Below are positions 7,804 to 19,100 of a stretch of 64,000 nucleotides of DNA, piece by piece. The notes under the pieces were generated by a model. That model was not told the DNA's origin, made no database searches, and worked only from the letters and a program-made list of their open reading frames with translations. This DNA is from Lactifluus volemus. Taxonomy: Eukaryota > Basidiomycota > Agaricomycetes > Russulales > Russulaceae. The position numbers and the translations under genes were made by a program. The first letter of the stretch is position 1; each line of letters begins with the position of its first letter. The stretch lies in contig WTXI01000050.1 in assembly GCA_022376515.1 (NCBI GenBank), positions 62,001 to 126,000 on the forward strand, given 5' to 3'.

Positions 7804-10180
7804 CTTCATGATGCCATGACCTATATGGTTTTTATTATCCGCGCAGAGAAGTCACGGATTCTATTCGTCGAGTGAAGCGTTTGCGTCGATCCCCTCCTCC
7901 ACCTGGTACTCCTGGGTTTGACCTGTTACCAGTTGTTTCTATCTCGTGCGTAATTCTATAATTGTGTCGTTTAGTAACCTTTGACCATTTATATCAGTGA
8001 TTCGGCGGAGGTTGCTGTGGCCCGAAAGCGATCCCCATCTCCGACTGTCATCTTCAGTGGTAGTCCGAGGTACGTGTTTTTATGTTTATTTGTTGATTGG
8101 TTTTTCTCTTACCCTTGCTTCTACTTTTTACCTTTCGTTTTATCGTTCGTTTTTTTATTTTTATTTTTATTGGTCTTGTTTGTTTCTGGACTTGTTTTGT
8201 TTCAGAAAAATCAGGCCTAAGTTCGTTTCTTTCTGTCGCTTGCGAAGGTTTCTGATCTTCTAGAAGACGTACTCCCATAAAGTCAGAGAAGGCAAAAGCA
8301 CTCGAAGAAAATCAGGACAGAAGGTTTGTTGCGTCGTCGTTTCATTTCTTTCGTTTTGATTTCTTGTATTTCTCTAATATTGACCACAGGACGCGTGCAC
8401 GCGCTGTTAATGTAGAAGATAGTGATAGTGAAGTCGAGTTTCCTTCCGTCTCGTCGTAAGTTGTGTTCCACTTTGCAACCTTTGTCTCAGTTCTGATCAC
8501 CGCGTCGTAGCATCATTGCAGATTCTTTGCAAAAGAAGAAGGCTTCACCTCCCTTCGCATCGACTTCGTGTGTCTCGTCTTATGTTTCATATGTGTATTA
8601 CTTATCGTCTAATGTGTATCGCAGGGTTGTTGTGGAGGCTATTGACAAATTAGGTCTTCTCGGATCGTCCGTTCCTTCGTATGATCTTATTCCTTTATAT
8701 TTTTATGTGCTGAATGTTGTCTCAGGTCACCGGTATCGAAAGAAGAAAGTCCTATGTCTGCTGTGGAAAAAGAACAAGTCACGGAAAATGCACAATCGCC
8801 GACACAAGTAATTGTCGAGGATGAAACGAAGTGAGCCACTTTCTTTACTTTTTTTTTGTGTGTTTGATAGGATGCATCGTTGGATTCTTACACATATTGT
8901 TAGGGATGCTGAACATGCACAGTCGCCAATGCGTCTCGATGTCGACGATGTCACAAAGTGTGCCTCTTTCCTTGGTTTTTTTTATTCATATGTTTGACCC
9001 GGTGCATTGTTGAATTATTACATTTATTAGGGATGATGATCCTACGCATACACGTACTGACGCAGATTCAGTCATGTTGGTTCCGTGTCCGGACCCAGCA
9101 CTTACGGATATATACAAGGGTCTCGTTCACCTTCCGTACGTCAGCTCGTTGTTATTATCATACATTCGTGATGTTATATTCTGCGTGCTTTTCCCACAGT
9201 CGCGTATGTGAAATCAAATCTTTTTCTGGATCTTCGGAGTCTCTCCGCACGCCATTTTCTGCAAAGTGCGAAGGAATACCGATTGAAGATGTCAAGTACG
9301 TCTGTGCACACGTTTTAATCTTTGTCTTTATCTTGTTCTCTTGACACGATGAACTTATCAGGACAATCATCAAGGCATTGCGGTTTGTTAAGTGTGGCAG
9401 TTATGTTAACACCGCCAGAGTCGATCCAAAAATCTTAAGCGTCGTCAACAACCGCTTGCGTATCGCTGATACCAAGTCGATGGCACTGTGTGTTATGACT
9501 GGTACAGTTACTGAAAGTTATTTAGTTGGATCCGCCGAAGCTGGTCCACCACATTCACCCTATGCCATTCACAAAGTCACCATTGCACCTTTCGAACAAG
9601 ACTTCCGACGTGATACTGCTTTATGGGGATTGCTTTTCGACTTCCATGTAATATATGGTACGACGTCTCAAGCAGGTTTCGGATTTACGACTAGGGGAGA
9701 GGGTAGAGGTGATGGCTGGCGACCCTGTGAGTTTCTTTTTAAATTTTATCAGGTGAATCGTTAATTGTTTTCCTGATGCAACATTATTAGCGTCTGCTCC
9801 GGCTTCTCCAATTAAGGGAAAGTCGAGTGTTTTGAAGACAGTGTCCTCTTCGTTGGTCGCTGCTTCTTCTGATATCATTTCGCGTGCATTCGATGAATTA
9901 AGTAAGGCATCTCTCTGTTTTCCTTGTGCTCTATTGATCGTGTAAACATTGGCCAGTTCCAGTATATGATGGCAGAGCTACGAATGATCGTAAAGGTTTT
10001 GGTTTTAGAGAGGCTGACTTTAAGAACATGTCGGCGTGGCCTCTTTACAGAGGAGGGGCTGCCGAGATTCCACTGGAGTCAGTTGTCTCGGTGATATACA
10101 CTCTTGGTACATACCGTGGATCTGCTGGTCCTGTTTTGTCCTCTAACTTGATTTCCGTCATTTTGCTTTCTCTTGGGTAA
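7804..10180 (+). CDS. Many-exon gene of unknown function next to E1
   Basis: Not recognised. Short exons join across GT/AG introns with matching phases. Well-supported exons: one ending at 7945; 7998-8069; 9031-9135; 9200-9295; 9362-9726; 9791-9901; and 9957 to the stop at 10178-10180. Several more lie between 8206 and 8950. Introns are mostly about 50-70 nt. The N-terminal half is Ser/Pro/Glu/Lys-rich and partly repetitive (two exons share an A-Q-S-P motif), so probably disordered. The C-terminal half is more globular and ends in a hydrophobic segment. No signal peptide or catalytic motif is evident. No start codon was found before the E1 LTR edge at 7803, and the frame meets a TGA at 7809-7811, so the 5' end is missing, moved or spliced from elsewhere. 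E1 may have separated this gene from its promoter. Confidence 0.6.
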
Positions 10181-11086
10181 CCATTAAAGCGTAGCTCCCT
10201 TTCTTGCTAAAATTAACCAAAAAAACGATTTGCATCTTTGACGTCGTTGCGTACGTTTCTGTCTCCGTTTTCTTCTTCTTTTTGTTTTTGTTTTCTATTT
10301 TTTAACGTTCGTATGTTGTTCCCAGAAATAAATTCTACTAGTTCTTTGTATTGGTGTCGTTGTCATAGTGGTCATTATTATGGTGCGTACATTCAAGTTC
10401 GTATTGCATATTTGTACAGATCCTTCGCACACGTCAGATGACCAAAATTGTTGTCCTATTTTGTTGCATTTATTCATTTATACAATCGTGAGGTTGGGAT
10501 CTCATTTACAACTATGTAGCCCGTTTTTCCATGTAAGTATATTCCAGAAATGCTTCTGTGTGTGATTCACATTTTTGTACGCATGATTAGGTATCTGAAA
10601 CCCGTATATATGAATAAATACCCCGAGGGTAGCCTTGTTTTTTCCTGTCTCTGCTGACACTATTTCTGGCGTGTATACCACTCAGACATACATTTTTCAT
10701 CTGTATATCGGGAATGTCCTGTTCCTGCTACATGCTCTATTGCTGCGCCTTTTCAATTTGTCTGTTGACAATGTCGTTGGCTTCGCTTTACGGCGTTTAC
10801 TACATTGATTTGGCTAGTGCGATTATTTCAAGGTACGTGTCTGGGTACTTGCCAGATATATGCGCTTACATATTCTCTATCTCGATATTTGTAAATGCAG
10901 GTTGTATTCACTATTGTGCAAGTCAACCGTATGTCTTGGTATATATACTATGTCAAGACTTGAGGGAATTCGTCGTTGTTTGGTAAGTCTTTGATATATC
11001 TCGCGTTTCATTTCATGAAAAAAAGAAAAAGTACTAACTTTCGAAAACATTTTTTGTAGTGTCGTAATTTCTCATCGTTTGTTGTC
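10181..11086 (+). other. Weakly coding stretch between two plus-strand genes
   Basis: AT-rich with several GT...AG pairs and short open pieces encoding hydrophobic, Cys-rich peptides (for example 10714-10986). Could be upstream exons of the Helitron protein or untranslated sequence. No family recognised and no Helitron 5' terminus could be fixed. Confidence 0.3.
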
Positions 11087-12433
11087 ATGATGGGATTTCG
11101 TAACGACGTCTTTTTTCTCATCTTAAAACATGTTATGACGGCTCCGCTGTGTCTACAAACGAGTTCTATCGCTAATGTGGACCTTGTCCATATCTACTCG
11201 TGTCTATGTCTGCATTTGAACTTGTCCCTGTCCACTATTTCCATTTTGGCGAGTTGCAATTGCAATGCAATTTGCTATATATACAAACTCTTACTGGACA
11301 TGTCACGTGTCGATAGATGGTCTTACACGATCTCTCGAGTTGTGTATGGATTGCTTCAGATAACCCTTTATCTATACAGGCTATGTTACAGTTTTGTACG
11401 TGAATACTCATGCAAGTTGGTATTTGTTGTTTTTGTCATCATTTTCACCGTTTGGGTGTTCTTGACCCATTTTCGTCGTGGTCTGTGTTGTGCCCCCTTT
11501 TTTGCTATACGTGGTAGTCTACGATTAATTCGTCTTTGGAGTATGAATGGCCGTGTGAGTGCAATGGATAACACACGTCCGAGATGTCCTTATGGTGGTG
11601 GCGGTCTGCATGAATTCACATTTGCCGAGATTGCGCCGTATGTCATAAAAGGGTACGCTGGTAGTGCCAAAAACGCGTTCACGTTCGTAGCTCATGGTGA
11701 TTTTGACAGTGATAAGGATTATAACGTGGAGGGCTTCGTTAAAACAAATATCCCTCTTCGGAATATCGTTGCTCACGTGTCAGTTAGAGCGATCATGACA
11801 ATCGCCAAATTTCATAATTTGGATGTTTCGTCGCATGATCCAAAGGCTACTATCGTGTCATTGTTTGAAAATCATCACTGTGAAAATTGTGATGACTTGG
11901 TCACTGTGTTTTCAATTGTCAAAAGTAGAGTCACTCGCAATACGATTTGTCAGAGGAGGATAAGAAAATGTAAACTCGATAACCTAAAATCGAGTGAGGA
12001 AACCGTTATTAGTGCACAAAGGGATGCAGCCACCAATGCACATGTTTCGTTTTCCGTTAACAATTCGCCTGACCACGCGAATCGTTCTCGTACGTCAAAA
12101 AAGAAAAGACGTGGATCAGCAGTAATATGCTTTCCTCCTTCTCCCCCTGACGAAAGGTTGATACGTGATATTGTCAACGATTTCTGCTCGAAATCTTCAC
12201 CTGAGAAAATAGAAGAGTCAGGGTGCGCCGTTTGTGGTCTGTTGACTCCATTGTTTAAACTCAGCAGATTAAAATCTGTGAAACAATATCTGCATGTATT
12301 ACAGGCGCAAGGTGTAACTAGAGTCGAGAGAAAAAATTCATTAAAGCCTGTCCAAGAGTTCAAAGGCCCTGTTCTTGACTACAGATGCAATCGTATATGT
12401 GATCAATGCCGTAAACAGATACGGAATGGTTGA
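11087..12433 (+). pseudogene. Helitron protein, N-terminal part ending at an in-frame TGA
   Basis: 448 open codons. The first 150 or so are hydrophobic and probably not part of the mature protein. From about 11540 the sequence looks like the N terminus of fungal Helitron proteins, including a short-basic-helix block of the type A-K-x-H-x-L-x-V-S-S-x-D (about 11800-11840) and two Cys pairs near the end (C-A-V-C and C-x2-C, 12225-12415). The stop TGA at 12431-12433 is followed in the same frame by V-P-E-N-A-L-A-N-G-L-W-L-G, the normal continuation of this family. The TGA is therefore a nonsense change, most simply CGA to TGA. Confidence 0.7.
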
Positions 12434-12448
12434 GTACCTGAAAATGCA

Positions 12449-14995
12449 TTGGCCAACGGATTGTGGCTTGGTGCAGTTCCTAGCGAACTCTCTAGTTTGA
12501 ACTTTGTGGAGCGGTTGTTGGTTGCACGTGTACGTCTTAATAGCTGTTTTGTTCGTGTTGCAGCGTCAGGGCTTAGGAAAATGACATCACATGTCATCGC
12601 ATTTGAGTCACCCGTTCCGAAGGTTTACCAACGCTTGCCCCCCCCCATCGAGGATGTTCAAGATGTTTTGGCTATTTTATTCACTGGGCCGTGCTCGCCT
12701 ACGGAAAACGAATACAAGCGCATACCTTTGTTGGTGAGACGCTCATTTATTGTCCGTGCGCTTGAATGGCTCAAACTAAATAATATATACTACAAAGACC
12801 TCGAAATCGCTCATGATGAGCTTGCGAAGTACCCTGAAGGTGTTCCACCTGTCACGGTCGAATACCGATACTCATTGACCACTAAAGTGGAAGAGGGAAC
12901 GAGTTCATTCGATAATGGTGAAGGAGAAGGGGTGGAGGATGGAGAGTGCCCCTTCATCGTTCATGGTTTAATGAGTGAGCAATATGAGACAATGTCAGTC
13001 GAAGCCTTAAAAGGGATCGCATTGAGGCACTGGAATAACGGAGGTGGGGCACTTGCAATATCACATAGCGCGAATTCAAAGTCTATATATAATAACCCTG
13101 GACTATACCCACAAGCATTCCCCTGGTTATTCCCTTATGGTCTGGGGGGCGTTGGAACAACAACGCTTTCCAACAAAGCGCACAAGTCCCATTTGTTAAT
13201 GTACCATGACAAACGCTTTCAATATGATGTCTCCTTTCCCTTTGTGGCTTTCAGTCATCTGCAAGTTAAGGCGGCTACAACAGCCGGTTTTTTACTTGCA
13301 GACACTTCTAAATTTCGCGAGATAGCGGATAGACTGTTGGCTGTTAATCAAGACACACTCACATCAATTTCCAAGCGTTTGTCTGAGGGCGAGTCAGTGA
13401 ACCCATTGACAGAAGATGAAAAATCGTGTTTTCAACTCGTGCGCGATCTTGATCACATAAATGGCAAAGTGCAGGGATCCGTAACATCAAAAAAGTACAT
13501 GCGTAGTGAAATATGGTCCTTAATTGCATATATGGGTGCTCCAATATGGTATATAACCCTTTCTCCGGCTGATAATAAGCATCCACTATGTTTGTATTTT
13601 GCCGACAATAAAGAATCATTTAATGTCGACCTTCAGCGAGATAATGACGAACGATTTCGCTTGATAGCAAAGAATCCCGTCGCCGGCGCAAGGTTTTTTC
13701 ATTTTATGATAGAAAGCTTTATTGAGCACGTATTACGGGTTAACAAAAAAGGGCGCGGACTATATGGCGATACATCGGCGTATTATGCTACTGTTGAACA
13801 ACAAGGGCGGTTGTCTTTACACTTGCATATGCTACTTTGGATACGTGGAACTCTACCACCTGAAGAGATGCGACGCAGGATCCTTGATCCTTGCTCGAAA
13901 TTCAGAGAGCAATTGGTAGAGTACTTAGAAGGTGCACATTCGGGTGATTTCATGTCTGCTAACTTAAAAGAGGTAGAAGCCGAGGTAGATCGAATGTCGA
14001 CGTCAAAAGAATATAGGGATCCAACAGAAACGATGCCTGAGATGCCACCCCAGCCTTGTTCAAACAAAAGGTGTGGTGGTTGTGATCATTGTACTAATAT
14101 GGATTCTTGGTGGTCGCGTTTCAGGTCTGTGACCAACTCATTGTTGTTAAAGTCGAACCTCCACAGATGCTCGAGCACGACGAACAAAGATGGTTCACAA
14201 AATAAGGGGCGCGCGTTTAAAGGATGTCTTGATAATATATATAGGAAATGTAAAGCAAGATTTCCACGACCTACGTATGATCGCACCGATATAGATCCTG
14301 AAACGGGAAGTATATTCATGAAAAAGGTCGAGCAGTGGTTAAATACGTTCTCTTATCCGGTTACGTACCTTTTCAGATGCAATACGGACGTTACTAGTCT
14401 CCGATCAGGTACAGCAATAAAATCTGTTTTGCTGTATGTCTCCAACTATGTTACAAAGAGCCCTCTGAAGACATATGTTGTATTTGATGTGATTCGATCG
14501 ATATTTGACAGAAACACTGATATAGTGTGTGGTAACGATTCGAATAAGGATAAGGCTCGGAAATTGATGACTAAAATAGTGAATTCTCTCGGCGCAAAAA
14601 TGGAGATGGGTAATCCGACGATATGTATGTATTTGTTGGGAAACCCCGATCATTATAAAAGCCATCGGTTTCATATCTTTTATTGGGTGTCATTTGTTAA
14701 TGCAGCTAGGAGAGCTTGGTTGGACCAATGCACATCTCATACAGAAGGTGAGACAAAACAATCTGCGAACGTTGTTGAAGCCGATGTAGAGAGCCATGAT
14801 AGGTGTATTCAAGAAACGTCTGTTATACATAAACCTCATGGTCCGAATGATAAGGTCGCAATTTTCAAACGTAACAACCGGATTGTCGGCTTTCTCTGGT
14901 TCATGACTATGTTTATCGGTCTGAAGCACTTTATGATTTGTGTTTATATGATTGGGTTGCACGGTGCGAGCGAGAAAAGTTGCCTAAAAAAATGA
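12449..14995 (+). pseudogene. Helitron Rep (HUH/Y2 nickase) with DUF6570-like zone
   Basis: 848 open codons in the same frame as the preceding piece. It begins with the A-L-A-N-G-L-W-L-G segment typical of DUF6570, then a Helitron_like_N region. Catalytic landmarks: the upstream motif T-L-S-P-A-D-N-K-H-P (about 13560), the HUH motif L-H-L-H-M-L-L-W (about 13818-13840) that binds the metal ion, and the paired tyrosines Y-V-S-N-Y-V-T-K (about 14434-14457) that attack DNA. A Cys-rich block (C-x4-C-x2-C-x2-C, about 14056-14090) lies between. The last 35 or so codons are out of frame: the family-like sequence switches to another frame near 14885, showing a one-base deletion or two-base insertion. 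Confidence 0.85.
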
Positions 14996-15954
14996 GAATC
15001 GGCGAGGGAAAAAGTAACAATGATCAAAAAATTTCCCAAGAAGAAGAACATGCAATTGACAAAGGCCATTCATCTCGACCTGCCGGAAGTCGCGTCAATG
15101 AATCTACGACAGGTGTGTTCCCTTTCCTCCCTGATCACCCACTCGCAACAAGTCATGGTACACGATGTCATTCATTGGTGAAAGAAAAGGTCCCTAACTT
15201 TGCCGGGCCTACGCTCCCTAGGCCTGATCAAGGTGATCGCGAGTTCTACTGTAGTACTATGTTGACTTTTTTCAAACCCTGGCGATCAGGGTTAGAATTA
15301 AAAAGGGATAATCAGAGTTGGGATGACGCGTTTGATGCCCATGTGTTCTCAGATAGACATAGGGAAATTATGAGGAACATGAATATCCGGTACGAGTGTC
15401 TTGATGCGCATGACGACTTTCGTGCTCAATTAAATAAGGGCGACTCAGGAGTTGGTTATTGGGAAAATGAATACGGAGATATTATACAGGACATTAACGA
15501 AATGAGAACCATCAATTCTGAAACACTAGGGTGCGACGAGTCGAAGAGTGGGGAAGAGATCTGTGACATATCATATATTACAGGAAAGCGAGAGAAGGCA
15601 CGAGCACACCTTATGTCTGAAATCAGGGCCACCCTTCAAGAGCTCGGGTGGACGGATTATCATGATGTTCCCGATTCTCTGTGTCCCATCGAAAACACTA
15701 GACACCCGCCTCCCGAGATCAAACTAAATGGAGCAGCATGGAGATCCGTTGTCGCACAGAAGCGTGCTGACATGCTTGATATACGTTCTCGAGATATACC
15801 CCATAAACCAAATACAATTGACTCGCCTTGCGAAAACATTCGTCGTTTTGTGCCTGATGATGTACGTGTGGTCGACAAATCCTACCTGAAGCGGTCGTAC
15901 GTGTCAAACGCATGGAAATGCACGATTGACGATATCTCCAGTTCTTTCTTCTAA
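14938..15954 (+). pseudogene. Helitron Rep-to-helicase linker, frameshifted at both ends
   Basis: About 338 open codons continuing the Rep-helicase protein in a new frame. The family-like reading (L-S-L-V-H-D-Y-V ... L-Y-D-W-V) starts upstream of the first possible start codon, near 14887. The body is charged, with no enzymatic motif visible. At about 15940 the frame is lost again: the next frame carries F-L-L-N-R-D-Q-E-R-A-F, the usual lead-in to the PIF1 Walker A motif. Both breaks can be explained by single-base indels. Confidence 0.75.
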
Positions 15955-16025
15955 ATCGCGATCAAGAACGTGCGTTTCGTATTGTTGCTAATCATGCTTG
16001 TAGTCCTGAATTTGAGCAACTAAAA

Positions 16026-18773
16026 ATGTATGTTGGTGGAATGGCAGGGACGGGTAAATCACAAGTCCTTCGAGCGCTTTCAGAGTTCTTTTCACGCAGA
16101 AAGGAATTATATCGATTGCTTATCCTTGCACCTACTGGTAGCGCTGCTGCTCTGTTAGGCGGTTCTACTTACCATTCAGTTCTTGGTATCACTTCTGATG
16201 GAAATAAGAGATCAGATGTGCAGTTATCACATATAAAATCAAGATTAGTAGGTGTTCAGTACATTTTTCTAGATGAAGTCTCGATGCTATCCTGTAAAGA
16301 TATGTACCTTATCAGTGCTAGATTGGCACGCATATCAAATAAACTTGACATGCCATTCGGCGGTGTAAATATGATCTTTGCAGGTGACTTCGCGCAACTA
16401 CCTCCTGCCATTGGTGGAGAACATGCTTCGCTCTACAGTCAAACAGTAGGAAGGAACGCTACTTCATTACACGACCAACAGTCCGCGATTGGTAAGGCTC
16501 TCTGGCATCAAATCACGACTGTCGTGATATTACGCGAGAATATGCGACAACGTTGTAAAACTGTTGAAGATGATATGTTCCGCGAAGCTCTTGCTAATAT
16601 GCGATATAAAGCATGTACTCCTTCTGACATATCTTTCCTTAGATCTCGAGTGTCGAGTAACATACCTGGTAAGAGTTCCATAAACGACACACGGTTTCGA
16701 AATGTATCCATCATCACTTGCCTGAACGCACTAAAGGATGAGATCAATCGATTGGGTTCTCTGAGATTTGCTGAAGAGACAAAACAGGAGTTAGTAACTT
16801 TTTTTTCGATAGATTCTCTGCCTTCTGAGGATGCCAAAGGTTCTACCAGAACCAATAAACAAGGAAACAAACAAACCTCGAGTCGTGGCCCGAAGACAAT
16901 GGTGCATAGTAAGATCGACCTGAGAATTCAGAAGCTTCTATGGGAACAGCCACCCTGCGCAAATACAAAGCTTGTTCCTGGTAAACTATCACTTTGCGTC
17001 GGGATGCCTGTTATGATCAGGCATAATATCGCAACAGAACTTTGCATCACAAAGGGACAAGAAGCAACCGTGTATGGGTGGCAGTCACAGAAAGTAAATG
17101 ATATAAATACTATAGATACATTATTTGTTCGGCTTCGGGACCCCCCTGTGGCAGTGAAGCTCGATGGCCTTCCGTTGAATGTTGTACCGCTGACAAGAAA
17201 TTGTGTTACTACTACTTGTAATCTGCCAGATGACTCCACAATACAAATATCTCGTGCACAGCCTGATGTGCTACCAAACTTTGCCATGACTGACTATGCT
17301 TCTCAAGGCAAGACACGAGAAAGTAATGTAGTGGATCTGAGATATACACGGACACATCAAGGATACTATACTGCACTTTCGCGTGGAACATGTGCCGCAG
17401 GTACCTTAATATTGGGTGGTTTTCACCCCACTAAAATCACGGGTGGGGCTTCAGGGGCCTTGCGGCAAGAATTTCGAGAACTAGAACTTCTGGATGATAT
17501 CACGACGTTACGTTTCGAAGACAGACTTCCGATGGAGGTTGCAATGGCTGATCACAGAAACTCTATCATTGCTATGTTTAGAAAAAATAGGGGCTTGCAT
17601 TATATGCCATCGCATTTACACAAATCATTGAGATGGAATAAACGCGATCCATTCACAGTAGGCACCGAATCTATGGGGGACAATTTTCAATGGAGGCTCG
17701 TTGACGCCGTAAGACCGAAGAAAAAATTGCGTGCATCTGAAGTTGACATGTCTAATAATAGTGAACGTCAGCTTGTAGCAAAGGAAATCACCCAGACGGA
17801 CAATATATCTAGCTCGGAACTTCACCTTTCTAAGAACAGTTCAGATCACAAACGATACAGAGGGTTAAAAAGAAAGAGATCTGTAGATTTGAATGAACTT
17901 CTGGTGAATGCCAAAAGACGTATGACTTGTCACACTGTAGTATCTGATGAAGTTACACATTTGTCTCCTGACGTCCTTATCCCTGTTGGTACACAATGGG
18001 AAACTAATAGTTGCGCGTACGACGCCATAATTACTATCCTTTTTAATGTTTGGCGTGAAAACCCAGCGGCAATGACGACGAAATGGAGCGAATTAAACAA
18101 TGACACCCTAAATTATTTAACAGCTGCATTCGAAAAACATGTAGATTATTACGATCATATGGGCACCAATTCGTATACATTAGAACAAATACGTGATTGC
18201 GTGAGGCACGAGCTTGCAAGGCTTGATAGAGAGTTTAGGTTTGGTATATATACGAGCGCACATGCTGTCATGAATCAATTGCTAATGTCCCAGATGCCTA
18301 TCATGAAATCTATTCATCGCTGTTCCAATAATCACCTAGTCGGTCGTGATGAGCGTGTGACTACTTCCTGTGAGATTATGACATACGGTGCTCCTGTTGA
18401 CTATACTGTACAACAGTATCTCAACAATTTCGACACAACGTCATCTCTTACATGTTCCAAATGTAACAATGAATTGATTCGTTCGTTTTCATTCGCGTGT
18501 CATCCTCCCTTGTTGGCAATTGAGTTATGGCAGGGACTGCACGCCTTTGATTCGGTGTTGCGCATTGATGTCAGGGGTTTATATCGAGAGTACCGTTTAC
18601 GAGGCATAGTTTACTTTGGGTGTGAGCACTTCACTGCTAGATTTGTATCGGAAAATGGTATGATTTGGTTCCACGATGGGTTGTTGACAGGGAAATCTTT
18701 AGTCTACGAGACATCTGATATAACGACCATCCCACTGGACGAATCAATTCTGGCCATATATATTATGATCTGA
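16026..18773 (+). CDS. Helitron PIF1-type helicase fused to a USP-like cysteine peptidase domain
   Basis: 915 open codons; the true reading starts about 80 bases upstream, so the first Met is internal. Helicase landmarks: Walker A G-M-A-G-T-G-K-S at residues about 5-12, Walker B F-L-D-E-V-S-M-L (about 79-86), G-D-F-A-Q-L-P-P (about 120), L-R-E-N-M-R-Q-R, and the C-terminal motif Y-x-A-L-S-R-G. This is the 5'-3' DNA helicase of Helitrons. After a basic linker (about 600-650) comes a second domain: Q-W-E-T-N-S-C-A-Y-D-A with Cys663, a C-x2-C pair (about 815), then C-E-H-F-T-A-R-F with His868 and W-F-H-D-G with Asp884. The Cys...His...Asp order and box sequences resemble ubiquitin-specific proteases (family C19). 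Enzyme activity is inferred. Confidence 0.8.
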   Translation: MYVGGMAGTGKSQVLRALSEFFSRRKELYRLLILAPTGSAAALLGGSTYHSVLGITSDGNKRSDVQLSHIKSRLVGVQYIFLDEVSMLSCKDMYLISARLARISNKLDMPFGGVNMIFAGDFAQLPPAIGGEHASLYSQTVGRNATSLHDQQSAIGKALWHQITTVVILRENMRQRCKTVEDDMFREALANMRYKACTPSDISFLRSRVSSNIPGKSSINDTRFRNVSIITCLNALKDEINRLGSLRFAEETKQELVTFFSIDSLPSEDAKGSTRTNKQGNKQTSSRGPKTMVHSKIDLRIQKLLWEQPPCANTKLVPGKLSLCVGMPVMIRHNIATELCITKGQEATVYGWQSQKVNDINTIDTLFVRLRDPPVAVKLDGLPLNVVPLTRNCVTTTCNLPDDSTIQISRAQPDVLPNFAMTDYASQGKTRESNVVDLRYTRTHQGYYTALSRGTCAAGTLILGGFHPTKITGGASGALRQEFRELELLDDITTLRFEDRLPMEVAMADHRNSIIAMFRKNRGLHYMPSHLHKSLRWNKRDPFTVGTESMGDNFQWRLVDAVRPKKKLRASEVDMSNNSERQLVAKEITQTDNISSSELHLSKNSSDHKRYRGLKRKRSVDLNELLVNAKRRMTCHTVVSDEVTHLSPDVLIPVGTQWETNSCAYDAIITILFNVWRENPAAMTTKWSELNNDTLNYLTAAFEKHVDYYDHMGTNSYTLEQIRDCVRHELARLDREFRFGIYTSAHAVMNQLLMSQMPIMKSIHRCSNNHLVGRDERVTTSCEIMTYGAPVDYTVQQYLNNFDTTSSLTCSKCNNELIRSFSFACHPPLLAIELWQGLHAFDSVLRIDVRGLYREYRLRGIVYFGCEHFTARFVSENGMIWFHDGLLTGKSLVYETSDITTIPLDESILAIYIMI

Positions 18774-19100
18774 TCGCATGGCTTCTACGAGAGAAAATGT
18801 ATGACACATCCTACATGCATGATGGTATGGGCAAACAATAGTACACTGTACATATGTGATAAAACTCTGTGCTCTTCCTAGACGCCTCTGGCTACTGAAT
18901 ACTATTCTTTGCGTATTATGGTATTCCTTTACTTTTGTATATATCTCAATCATTGGATCATCTAACAATGCACTTCTACAACATGGGAGAACTCGGATAT
19001 GCCATACGAAGTAATGGCCCACTAGCTCAAGTTCCGAGTTCTCTTTTAGAGAACGAGGTTTTTAGTCGCTTTTTCATAGGGGATTTTTGCCCCCCCCCCC
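18774..19100. other. Helitron 3' flank, no gene
   Basis: AT-rich, no open frame of note. It ends in a C homopolymer (about 19090-19101) directly before the minisatellite. No convincing CTRR-plus-hairpin terminus was identified. Confidence 0.4.

Larger units (their letters stand above)
11087..18773 (+). mobile_element. Helitron, coding core (degraded)
   Basis: A rolling-circle transposon on the plus strand. Its usual single Rep-helicase protein is present as four consecutive open pieces: N-terminal/zinc region (to 12433), DUF6570-like zone and Rep (12449-about 14880), linker (about 14885-15940) and PIF1 helicase with an extra peptidase domain (about 15950-18773). Between them are one in-frame TGA (12431-12433) and two one-base frame changes (about 14880 and 15940). 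The ends (5' TC, 3' hairpin plus CTRR) could not be placed with confidence; the minisatellite at 19.1 kb may lie near the 3' end. Confidence 0.9.

Noticed and set aside
11087..11540. Hydrophobic N terminus of the Helitron ORF as a membrane protein
   Set aside because: Sequence is AT-rich with intron-like borders and does not resemble Helitron proteins; more likely leader or intron.
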